Assembly: GCF_954871325.1 (NCBI RefSeq)
Contig: NC_088778.1
Span: 10,487,882 to 10,551,881, forward strand
Direction: 5' to 3'
DNA length: 64,000 nucleotides
Source: Gordionus sp. m RMFG-2023
Taxonomy: Eukaryota; Nematomorpha; Gordioida; Chordodea; Parachordodidae
The notes below the pieces were generated by a model. That model was not told the origin of the DNA, ran no database searches, and saw nothing but the letters and a program-made list of their open reading frames with translations. Made by a program: the position numbers and the translations under genes. The first letter of the stretch is position 1; each line of letters begins with the position of its first letter. Positions 12,611-21,606 of the stretch are shown here, piece by piece.

Positions 12611-13810
12611 GTGGGATATCCAGAATTTACTATAAGGGGAGAATTTTTATGAGGGGGGGGGGGGGCTTGGCCTCCCAAAACCCCATTATTTTATTAAATT
12701 TAAAAACTAGCCTCGGCTTAAATTCTCATACAATATAAGTAAAAGAAAAAATTTTTTATTGAAAATACTAATTGTAGTGTGTATAAGATACTGACTATAA
12801 AATAATTTAAAAAACAAATGTTTATTACTTCTTATCAAATACAATATTATACAAAAAATTTATTAAATACTATAATTATAATGTGATTTTTAATTTTCTT
12901 GGGAAATTTGCCAATTCATCAAGAATTTCAATTGTCTTTGGAACCAAATCTATGTGGATATTTAACAGAGCTGACCCATTTAGCCGAGTGGAAAGAGTAT
13001 TTCGTAAATAAGCTTTCAACCTTCTCAAGTTGGAAAAGGTCCTTTCATTCGTACATGCAATAATAGGCAAACATGCAAGAATATAAAACAGCTTCAAAAT
13101 ATTTCGAAATTGAGTCCGATTGAGCTCATCAATAGCATGCTCAGGTAAATTAGCCAAATCTAGTAAATATTTATACCACAATTCGAATTCACTGATTAAA
13201 TTAATTGCAGTATCAATATCATAGATATAAAAGTTTGCCAAATATTTAATTTTACCAATAATGGCATCAGAAAACGAAGAAGGATCTTTGGGTAATAAAA
13301 TTTCAAGATTGCTAAAGACTTGTTTTTTTATCTAAAAACCATACTTTTATTTGCAATAAAAAAAATCTAAGAATGGGATGAAAATGGATATTTTATAATA
13401 TACTTCAGTTGAGTCAACATTTATATTATATCTCAATAATTGCCTAGGTGCTAGACGAGGTTTAATTAAATCATAAAATATTCGATTCAATGTCTAGATA
13501 AATATTATAGAAATATTCATTTACTTTCATTCTTATTGTATTTACCTGTTCATATACATTTTCCGCCAAATCAATAACCTGAACCAAATCTAAATTTTTT
13601 TGTAAATTTCTACAAAGTAGTGAGCTATATGAAAATAATTTATTAATGCAACTAGTAGCAAAGATAAATTCTGAATAATCTATTGATTTAATAATGATAT
13701 CGCTTCTGAAGACACAATACTATCGTGCCATTTAGTAATTTCATGTAAAGATATACTGATCACCTCTTCCAGTTCTATAAATGCCGAAACTGAATCATGA
13801 CGTATAACCC
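12611..13810 (-). mobile_element. Truncated DUF4371-type hAT element
   Basis: A left terminus CAGTGGGATATCCAG begins at about 12611, followed by a 14-base G run and GGCCTCCCAAAACCCC. This is the usual terminal layout of this hAT group. The minus-strand transposase C-terminus lies just inside. The right end was not found: recognisable coding sequence fades at about 13800. The element is therefore taken as truncated. Confidence 0.5.
12876..13800 (-). pseudogene. ZMYM1/DUF4371-type hAT transposase, C-terminal half
   Basis: The last 121 residues (13241-12876) form an open frame ending in the classical hAT dimerisation domain: ACTNERTFSNLRRLKAYLR, then LNGSALLNIHIDL. Upstream on the minus strand, broken by stops and two intron-like gaps, come LLPKDPSSFSDAIIGK, YYKISIFIPFLDFF (about 13420-13350) and ELEEVISISLHEI (about 13780). 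These are in the order expected for the region before the dimerisation domain. The catalytic N-terminal half is absent. It is a different copy from the relic at 10880-11560, because the halves are in the wrong order to be one gene. Confidence 0.7.
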
Positions 13811-14881
13811 ATAGGGCACATATTTTTTAATTTTTTATGATTATGTTCGGGTTAATTCATTGATATAATTCGGTTTAAAATATCTGACCGTTCGGATAAT
13901 TAAAAAAATCATAAATTTTGGATATAATGGCTAAAAATATATTATAATTATTTTATTTTATAAGTTAAGATACCCTACCCATGGCTTTGGGTATAGAAGG
14001 TAAAACACTAGAATTGGTTATTGCCAATTCAACGAATGAGATGCAGTGAACATATATAGCTGATAGATATTTTTTTTAAAATATGGCTTTGACCATCATA
14101 ACATTGTACTCGAATTACTTATGTTTCTCTAAATTCAACAAAATATTTTGGGCAAGGGCCTCCCCTATCATATCCAAAACTGCATTCTTCTAAAAATCAA
14201 GGAAATAAAATTTTAATAAAATTTATTTTTAAAAAATAAGTTTTATGTTGGAAAATTGATGTCGTGATTATGTAGATAGTTAGACAATATTATTTTATTT
14301 ATGCAAATATTTCTTGTTATGAGTTCGTTTAATTATATTATAATACTTATCGATATATTCAAATTTTTCTTATTATAAGTACTTTTAATTATATATATAA
14401 TATTTGTCGATATATTCAAATTTTATTTTGTGTAATTTTCATGTTTAACGGTAGATTATATTTATGATAAACAGAAAAAAGCAAATTGAAAATAGATTTG
14501 AATATTTAGTTCTTTTTAGTTTATAAATTGTTTAAATATATTTTTGAATAGCGATAACTGTAAATTTAATTTATGAGTATAAAAACTCTAATTTTTTACC
14601 ATTCGCCATCATTAAATTTTTTATTATAATTTTTTATAAATTTTATATTTTATTGATTATCGAAATAAAATCGTCAGGTTCATTAATTCGTTTTCTTTTT
14701 ATATTATATATATATTTATCCTAATTTATTTAAATATATTTTATTCTTTCTTTTATTTAGATTCCACTATAATAAAAATTATAAGTGAGAGATCTAATTA
14801 ACATCGATAATAAATTAATCAACTTTCTATACACAACTTCAACTCAAGCTTGCACTCACTTGCATGCAACAATTGATATTA
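13811..14881. other. AT-rich DNA with a short tandem duplication
   Basis: No gene recognised. Two adjacent copies of about 70 bases, each ending in CGATATATTCAAATTTT, lie at about 14325-14425. The rest is featureless AT-rich DNA up to the LTR of Gyp1. Confidence 0.4.
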
Positions 14882-14886
14882 AAATA

Positions 14887-15081
14887 TGTTGATTGATTTT
14901 TTTTATTTAACTTAAATTGTTATTATAGCCTTAAAATATATATTTCGTTTAAATTGTTTTTTTTATAATACATATATATATACCTTATTTTATATTTATT
15001 TTTAGTATCATTTTTTAGTTTTAGAATAAAATAATTATAACTTAAAATCGTTTTTCTTACCATCGTTATTGCTATATAACA
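14887..15081 (+). repeat. 5' LTR of Gyp1
   Basis: 195 bases beginning TGTTGATTGATTTT and ending CTATATAACA. The copy at 36902-37098 differs by small indels (an extra gatt near the start) and a few bases. TG...CA ends, the flanking aaata, and the adjacent TGG primer site define the limits. Confidence 0.88.
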
Positions 15082-15346
15082 TGGTGCCCCGGAATGATAA
15101 CTCACAATGATATATAAAAAAATCTCTAATATATATTGTGCATATCCCGATAAATATAAAAAAATAAATTTTTTTTTTATGAAATTATGTAATAAATTAT
15201 AAAAATTATTCGACATAAAGGACATACAAGGTAAAAAAAAAATTCTTTATGCTAATGTAAATAAAGTTTTAAAATAAAAAATTGAATACAGTGAGAATAT
15301 GTATCTTTGCTAATTTAAATAAGTTTTTAAAATAAAAATCTGCATT

Positions 15347-15614
15347 ATGGATGATAAAATTAGCATATCCTCCAACAGGGAAGTTAAGTTACCAAAGTTG
15401 GAGGGGACCCTTAACGGACATATACTTGGAAAGACTTGACGATTATTTCTCTAACAATTTTATCCGACTCAGTAAAAATTGAAACATTGATGAGAAATTT
15501 ATCTGATGACCTGTACGATAAAATTAAGTCATTATGTACTAAGGAAGATATCAAATATTATTAAATTATTATTAAAAAATTAAAATTCTTATTACCCAGT
15601 CAAGATGTTTGGAT
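15347..15614 (+). pseudogene. Gyp1 gag, 5' part
   Basis: The frame opens MDDKISISSNREVKLPKLEG, a common gypsy Gag start in which a short leader precedes LPxxxG. It then degrades through frameshifts, with a later in-frame block reading ETLMRNLSDDLYDKIKSLC. The sequence is cut after gtttggat by hAT4. The 3' part of the same gene continues at 33821 in the same orientation. Confidence 0.7.
15607..15614. repeat. Target-site duplication of hAT4 (left)
   Basis: gtttggat, repeated exactly at 33813-33820. Both copies directly abut TAG(A/T)GTTGTTAATT termini and lie within the Gyp1 gag. Confidence 0.88.
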
Positions 15615-15818
15615 TAGAGTTGTTAATTTGCTTGGTCGTAAAATTTACGACCCAATTTTGTGCTCATGCCTGCTCTGAGCACGAACCCTGAGCACAGACC
15701 CGGGGTCCAGACCCGGCACAGAAACCCATTTATTTTTAACTTTTTTTTTGAACTTAGTAGAAAAGTATACATAAGATTTATTCATTAAAAGAACAGGCGT
15801 TCCCTTTCGGTTCGATAG

Positions 15819-16222
15819 TATAAGAACTTTACGATTTCTCGGAAACGTGATAAGGATGAGATTTTATAATTTAAAGTTGACACATTTTTAAACATTAATT
15901 AATTCGATTTAAAGCTGAAACATTTAAAACACAAATATTTAATTTATCTTTTTTTATTATAACATATAAATTTCAAACTGTCATATAACAAAAAAACATA
16001 ACAATATATACAAAAAAATTATAATATATCAATATCCTACAGTTATTTCTTTCAAATATAATCTATTTACATTTTATCGTTATACATCCATTTCAAATCA
16101 TTTTTAACTTTTTACCTTTAAATTGATTTTTACTTTTACATTTAAATCGATTTTAACTTTTACATAAAATATTTCATTATCACCTCGAGTGATTTTATTT
16201 AAATTATTTCCACAATATAACA
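15819..16222 (-). repeat. 3' LTR of Gyp2
   Basis: 404 bases, starting TGTTATATTGTGG on the minus strand. It is nearly identical to 19393-19789, with only a few substitutions and a 3-4 base indel, which implies a fairly recent insertion. Confidence 0.85.
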
Positions 16223-16458
16223 TTTCCTTCTCTTTTAGTTTCCCCCTTCATCGTACCCATCATTCGTATCGTATATTGAGGTAATCCCTAAGTTCTTTAT
16301 TTATTCCAAGTCCATGTACCTTTTCGTTCTAACATCAAATTTAACTAAAAAAATTATATTATATTTTATATAGTTTATTTATAATCAATGAATTTCTTCG
16401 GTCTCAAATTGTATTGTCGACTTGGCTCTTGAATACTTATTTGATTTCGATCTCGTAT

Positions 16459-16788
16459 CTAGCTTTGAACTTGAACTTGATCTTGTTCTTTCTTTTGGTC
16501 TTGATTTTGATTTTGCTCCTGACCTCTTCCCCCTCTAAAAACTCGTTCACTCGTCGTATAATCATTACTTGTCGATCTTATTTTTATTTGATCCAAATGT
16601 CTTCTTATTATATTATGTCCAGTATCTATTTTGTATGATAAATTTCCATCTTTATGTATCACTACTCCTTTATCCCACATGTTTTCCTTGAACGTTTTAT
16701 ACCAAATTTTATCTCCTACGTTGATATTTCTCGTTACTGTTATTTTGCGATTTAATACGTTATCTTTTTCCTCCATAGGTTTAACCAA
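16459..16788 (-). CDS. Gyp2 integrase C-terminal domain and tail
   Basis: The frame carries an SH3-like segment typical of the gypsy integrase end: VGDKIWYKTF, then NLSYKID and IIRRHLDQIKIR. A polar tail rich in Gln, Asn, Asp and Lys follows (about the last 25 residues). It follows the integrase core with a frame change at about 16790. On a living element both would be one polyprotein, so this is either a frameshift mutation or a ribosomal shift. Confidence 0.7.
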   Translation of the reverse strand: MVKPMEEKDNVLNRKITVTRNINVGDKIWYKTFKENMWDKGVVIHKDGNLSYKIDTGHNIIRRHLDQIKIRSTSNDYTTSERVFRGGRGQEQNQNQDQKKEQDQVQVQS

Positions 16789-16791
16789 ATC

Positions 16792-17490
16792 CTATTTTGT
16801 CCTTATACTTCTAGAAAACATTAATTTGCTTGGTATCATATTTGTCGTCGCATTTGGAGTATTTCGATAATTAAACAAAAATTTTTCTAAAGCTATGTCG
16901 GCGTTAACTTTTGTGTTATTCTCCACATTTCTCTTCAAGCTCATTTTCATTGATTTAATCATACGTTCGCATTGACCATTGAATTGTTGATGATGTGGAG
17001 CAGTCAAAATATGTTTTATTCCATGATCCTCACAAAATTTTTTAAATAGGTGACTAGTGAAATTGGTGCCATTATCCGTCACGATGTTATATGGTATTCC
17101 AAATAGACTTGTTATTCTCATCAGTTCTTTCACAGTAGATTCTGTTGTAATATTTTTCATTCTCTTTATTATTGAAAATTTGCTATACGCGTCCACAAAT
17201 ACCATGTAATCATTATCTCCGAACTGTGCAAAGTCAAAATGTACTCGTTTAAAAATTTTAGTCGCGATTCTCCATGGATTTTGTATATTGTGTGGATTGT
17301 CTGCCCATTTGTTACATTCTTCACACTCTTTTACCTCTTGATCTACATCTGCATTTATACCAGGCCACCATAAATAATCTTTCGCCAATAATTTTATCTT
17401 GCCTGCGCCTAAATGTCCTTTATGTAAATCTTTTAACATCTCATTTCTCATTATCCTCGGTATTATGACTCGGTTTTCTTTAAAAGGCAA
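16792..17490 (-). CDS. Gyp2 integrase core
   Basis: Integrase inserts the cDNA into the genome. The N-terminal zinc-binding motif is visible (HKGHLGAGK, then CEECNKW about 30 residues later, of the H-x3-H / C-x2-C type). It is followed by the catalytic core: FDFAQFGDND gives the first Asp, VTDNGTNF the second, and GQCERMIKSMK the Glu. Spacing of the second Asp to Glu fits the D,D-35-E pattern. YRNTPN and a tail follow. The frame overlaps the upstream RT/RNase H frame by 28 bases with a shift. All catalytic residues appear intact. Confidence 0.85.
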   Translation of the reverse strand: MPFKENRVIIPRIMRNEMLKDLHKGHLGAGKIKLLAKDYLWWPGINADVDQEVKECEECNKWADNPHNIQNPWRIATKIFKRVHFDFAQFGDNDYMVFVDAYSKFSIIKRMKNITTESTVKELMRITSLFGIPYNIVTDNGTNFTSHLFKKFCEDHGIKHILTAPHHQQFNGQCERMIKSMKMSLKRNVENNTKVNADIALEKFLFNYRNTPNATTNMIPSKLMFSRSIRTK

Positions 17491-19085
17491 TTCTTTATCA
17501 AACTCAACTCCATTTCCATATTCTTGTATGTTTTGTTTTTTATATCTTCACCATGTTTGATGTTATTTATTACTTCCATTAATTCATCATCATCGTTTGT
17601 TTCTTTCACTATTCTTTGAAAGTTAATTGGTATGTCCCATAAATCACTAGTAATCTCATTATTTTCTATATTTTGTATACCCTCTTCAGTATTTCTTCTT
17701 GGTAATCTTGATAAACAGTCTGATATTGTATTGCGATTACCAGCTCTGTGAACTATCGTGAAATCGTAAGCTCCCATAGCCAAATTCCACTTTTGCAATC
17801 TCATCGATATTGACGTGTTATCTTTTAATCCTTTTGTAAATATGTAAACGAGTGGCTTGTGGTCGGTTATAATGAAGAATTTGGAGCCTATGAGGAACTC
17901 CTGAAACTTCTTCACTGCATATACTATTGCTAAAGCCTCTCTCTCGATATTTGTATAGTTAATTTCTGCTTTCAATAAAGTTCTCGATGCGTATGCTATA
18001 GGCATCTCCTTGCCATTTCCTTCTATATGAAATAATACAGCACCTAAACCTTTTTTCGAAGCATCCGTCGCGATACCTATCGGCAAATCTGGATTGTAAT
18101 AATTTAACGATGGTGGTGTACTAATTAGATTCTTCAAATCATCATAACATCTTTGATGTACGTCATTCCACAAAAATTTTTCTTTATTTACTATCTTGTA
18201 TAATGGATCCGCTAAATCCGCAAAATTACATAAAAATTTTCGGTAATAACTAGCCATGCCCAAAAACGTTGCTAGTTCTTCTTTAGTTGTTGGTACTGGC
18301 ATGTCCGTAATGGCCTTTATCTTTTCTCCATTCGGATGAATCCCCTTATCATCGATGTCGTGTCCTAGAAATCGTATTTCTTTCTTGAAAAATATACTCT
18401 TCGTAAAATTAGGTATTAGTCCATATTTTGAGATTCTGTCAAAAACCAATTTTATGTTTTTCATGTGTTTTTCGTCATCATCACCAGTAATTAATAAGTC
18501 ATCAATGTAGAAAATAACGTCTTTTAAATCACCAAAAATTTTGTCCATAGTCTGTTGAAAAATAGCTGATGATGTCTTTAAACCGAAAGGAAGTCTGGTG
18601 AATCTGAAGTAGCCTCTATGCGTGGATATGGTGAGAAGATATCTTGATTCTTTGTGAATTGGTATTTGAAAGAAAGCATTCTTAAAATGTATTTTTGTAA
18701 ACTTCTTGCCTTTTGACAGCCTTGATATAAGGTCATTGATTCTTGGAATTGGGTATTTGAAGTCTACTAGTGCAGGATTGATTGTGCTCTTGAAGTCTAC
18801 GCAAAGCCTCAATGTACCATCGCTCTTATAAACAGGTGTGAGCGGACTCGCCCAGCGTACGTCGTCCACTGGCTCGATTATCTTGTCATCGATCCACTTC
18901 TGCAACTCCTTTGTTAACAAATCATGTCGTTTATATGGCACTCGTCTTGGCGGTATTATTTTTGGTATAGCGTCCTGTTTAAGATAAAGTTTAACATAAC
19001 TGCGATTTATAGGCTTTTTGTCAACTTTGGTTTTACATTCGTTTATCCATCTTTTGTATTGCATCATCATAATTTTCTTCGACAT
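17463..19085 (-). CDS. Gyp2 reverse transcriptase and RNase H
   Basis: A 540-codon open frame. Reverse transcriptase motifs appear in order: VRWASPLTPVYKSDG, LRLCVDF, FTRLPFGLKTS, and the catalytic FYIDDLLITGD, followed by FLGHDID. The connection segment reads FLGMASYYRKF. RNase H has ATDASKKGLGAVLFH, with a catalytic Asp, then NIEREALAIVYAVKKF (Glu) and ITDHKPLV (Asp). A linker with LSRLPRR joins to integrase. There are no internal stops, unusual among the gypsy copies here. It overlaps the protease frame by 53 bases in another frame. Confidence 0.92.
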   Translation of the reverse strand: MSKKIMMMQYKRWINECKTKVDKKPINRSYVKLYLKQDAIPKIIPPRRVPYKRHDLLTKELQKWIDDKIIEPVDDVRWASPLTPVYKSDGTLRLCVDFKSTINPALVDFKYPIPRINDLISRLSKGKKFTKIHFKNAFFQIPIHKESRYLLTISTHRGYFRFTRLPFGLKTSSAIFQQTMDKIFGDLKDVIFYIDDLLITGDDDEKHMKNIKLVFDRISKYGLIPNFTKSIFFKKEIRFLGHDIDDKGIHPNGEKIKAITDMPVPTTKEELATFLGMASYYRKFLCNFADLADPLYKIVNKEKFLWNDVHQRCYDDLKNLISTPPSLNYYNPDLPIGIATDASKKGLGAVLFHIEGNGKEMPIAYASRTLLKAEINYTNIEREALAIVYAVKKFQEFLIGSKFFIITDHKPLVYIFTKGLKDNTSISMRLQKWNLAMGAYDFTIVHRAGNRNTISDCLSRLPRRNTEEGIQNIENNEITSDLWDIPINFQRIVKETNDDDELMEVINNIKHGEDIKNKTYKNMEMELSLIKNCLLKKTES

Positions 19086-19383
19086 GGTTTACAAATTGAT
19101 CTAATATGTTGCCAAACGCTTTTAACCATGTCCTACCTAACAGCGGTATTTTATTGCTCTGCACTACGTGTATGTTCAAGGTCTCTGTCTTGTTTCCATA
19201 TTTTGCCTTGATGTCAACGGTGCCCAACACCTTTATAATTCTCCCATCGTAGCCCGTAAGTTTTGTTTCCGATTTCTTTAATGTTTTAATACCAATTTTT
19301 CTTGCAACACTTATTGGTAGTATTGTGAATCTTGACCCAGTGTCTATCTGTAATTCAATTGGCACATCATTAAGGTGCATCAT
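19033..19383 (-). CDS. Gyp2 aspartic protease
   Basis: The frame has the retropepsin active site LQIDTGSRFTILP near residue 10, a flap-like segment (TGYDGRIIKVLG), and the second conserved hydrophobic-Gly block IPLLGRTWL. The frame begins almost at the junction with the truncated 5' LTR, so its gag or leader has been lost. Its 3' end overlaps the RT frame. Confidence 0.85.
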   Translation of the reverse strand: MMHLNDVPIELQIDTGSRFTILPISVARKIGIKTLKKSETKLTGYDGRIIKVLGTVDIKAKYGNKTETLNIHVVQSNKIPLLGRTWLKAFGNILDQFVNHVEENYDDAIQKMDKRM

Positions 19384-19392
19384 TCCGACAGA

Positions 19393-19789
19393 TTACGATT
19401 TCTCGGATACGTGATAAGGATGAGATTTTATAATTTAAAGTTGACACATTTTTAAACATTAATTAATACGATTTAAAGCTGAAGCATTTAAAACACAAAT
19501 ATTTAATTTATCTTTTTTTATTATAACATATAAATTTCAAACTGTCATATTATAACCAAAAAACATAACAATATATACAAAAAAATTATAATATATCAAT
19601 ATCCTACAGTTATGTCTTTCAAATATAATCTATTTACATTTTATCGTTATACATCCATTTCAAATCATTTTTAACTTTTTACCTTTAAATTGATTTTTAC
19701 TTTTACATTTAAATCGATTTTAACTTTTACATAAAATATTTCATTATCACCTCGAGTGATTTTATTTAAATTATTTCCACAATATAACA
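19393..19789 (-). repeat. 5' LTR of Gyp2, truncated at its inner edge
   Basis: Matches 15830-16222 throughout. The sequence TATAAGAACTT present at the outer edge of the other LTR (15819) is missing here, where cattccgacaga leads straight into the protease region. This localises the deletion that removed gag. Confidence 0.82.
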
Positions 19790-19799
19790 GATAGGCTAA

Positions 19800-20440
19800 T
19801 AGGGCTAGGTGTGTTAATTATATACTGTAGTCTACTAGTAATCATAATTATTATTCTAGATGGGTGGGTCCAAGAGGTTATGAATATTTTTAACATGATG
19901 ATATTGATATTATGGGCGTCAAATAAAAGGTGTTTTAATTAAATTTTGACTTTAATACTTATTATTAATATTCTAATTAGGCGGGTCTACTAGGTCTTAT
20001 GAGGTCAGAAATATTTTTAACAATGGAAAATATTGATATGGGCGTCAAATAAAAGGGAATTTAATTATATCTTGATTGTAATCTAAATTATTATTCAAAG
20101 TGGGCGGGTCTAGGAGGGCACAGGAATATTTTTAACAATGCACTATTTATCCGCAATTTGAAAATTTTGACCTGGAAACCCTGTTCACATTATTTAATAA
20201 ATATATATTTTATTATATCATATTTGATATTCCCGGCATAAAAACCCATTTATTTTTTTCCCCAAAATTAAATATAAGATTTATTCATTAAGAGATCAGG
20301 CGTTCCCTCTCTACTCTGTACTGTAGGCTAATGTATAGGGCTTAGAAGAGGCAGGAATATTTTTATCCAAAATAATAATATAGGTAGTCCTGAGGAGTCA
20401 GGAATATTATTATCAACGCAAAATATTGACTGACAAAACT
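19800..20440 (+). repeat. Degenerate tandem repeats of about 125 bp in hAT4
   Basis: Three clear units and one or two degraded ones share GGCGGGTCTA, GAATATTTTTAACA, AAAATATTGATAT and GGGCGTCAAATAAAAG. Units begin near 19860, 19975 and 20100, with weaker ones near 20340 and 20390. They lie in the left part of hAT4. At 20231-20310 a different block repeats the sequence found at about 15713-15804, on the other side of Gyp2. Confidence 0.65.
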
Positions 20441-21598
20441 GATTATGACTTACGTACGATAAACTCTATTGTGTTTATGAATATATTTTAACATTTTATT
20501 TTTAGTAAATTTACCAACCAAGGGCATCCTACTATAAATAGTAGGATTTTTTTGATTTCCTTTTAAAAAGACCTGTTGTTGTAAATTTAACTAGAATATA
20601 ATTTAAATAATTATAAACAATTAATTCTTTAAAATAATTATTGTTTAAAAAATAAGAATATAGTTTTAATATTTCTACTATTAATAACTTTCTTTCACAT
20701 CCGTTTTTTTGATTTATAAATATTTATCCTTATTAAAAAATAAAAACTATATTTCCATTCCCCCTTCCATCTGTTTTTTTCCAAAAAATTATTATTTTTC
20801 ATAATAATAATTTTTTTATTTTAAATCATTTAAGTAAAGATTAAAAAAATGTCCTCCATGATATTTCAACATTTATAATTCCAAAGTGTCGATAACTGAG
20901 AATTTTGCCGTCGGAAGAAATTAATTAAGTAAGTTATTTTAATGATATACTGGCCATCCGTCAAGATAAAAAAAATAAAACAGATATATTTTGACAAAGT
21001 AACCGCTAAGTATTTAGTATCTAGGTGACAATTGACAAACTTATGATATTAGAAATTTTGATATATATTTTTTATGAGAAATTATTTTTTCATGGTTAAC
21101 ATAAGCATCTTAATAATCGCATAATGTGATATTTTATTATAATTTATATTTAAACAAATATATATAATTATAGTATTATGATAAATATAATGAAATAAAA
21201 AATTATATAATATACATTTAAAATATTTATATATTCTCCAATCCAAACGCATATAAAATATTATGTTAAAAATTCGTATTCCGTTATATAAAATTGTCAT
21301 ATTCCTATTACGAATGAGTCTTGCACGGTAGAGAGGATATAAATAAAGCCCCGCTTCAAATAATATTTTAACATATATGTAAATATTAATAATTTTATTG
21401 AGATAAATAATATTATTATATGACATGCATGATACTTAATGTTCTTAAACGGCGCGAATTTAACCAAATAAATATTCGCGTGCCTGCACTTAGCTAAATT
21501 TCAATTTATGTTTTTAAAATTGACTGCATTTGAGACTTTTAACAACACGAATAATAAATTAAACTCAAAATAAACTATTAACATAAAAATTTATTATA
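20441..21598. other. Left internal region of hAT4, non-coding
   Basis: A perfect hairpin TCCTACTATAAATAGTAGGA lies at about 20529-20548. A block of about 110 bases (20690-20805, CATCCG, TTATCCTTATTAAA, CCCCCTTCCATCTG) recurs in the same orientation at about 32748-32845. No gene was recognised. Confidence 0.45.
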
Positions 21599-21606
21599 GA
21601 TATTTT
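21599..21606. repeat. Target-site duplication of hAT5 (left)
   Basis: gatatttt, repeated exactly at 24384-24391 next to the right terminal repeat. Confidence 0.88.

Larger units (their letters stand above)
15819..19789 (-). mobile_element. Ty3/gypsy-type retrotransposon Gyp2, gag-less
   Basis: The 3' LTR is 15819-16222 and the 5' LTR copy is 19393-19789 (minus strand). The flanking duplication gatag occurs at 15814-15818 and 19790-19794. A purine tract (agagaaggaaa on the minus strand) sits next to the 3' LTR. Between the LTRs are protease, reverse transcriptase, RNase H and integrase, but no gag. The 5' LTR is short by about 10 bases at its inner edge and joins directly to protease, so a single deletion removed the LTR tail, primer site and gag. 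It lies inside hAT4. Confidence 0.88.

Noticed and set aside
10880-13800. One complete DUF4371 transposase spanning both relics
   Set aside because: Both are on the minus strand, but the N-terminal half lies at lower coordinates than the C-terminal half, the reverse of the order required for one gene.
20529-20548. Hairpin as a transcription terminator
   Set aside because: A stem plus T run resembles a bacterial terminator, but this is a eukaryotic genome and no gene ends there.
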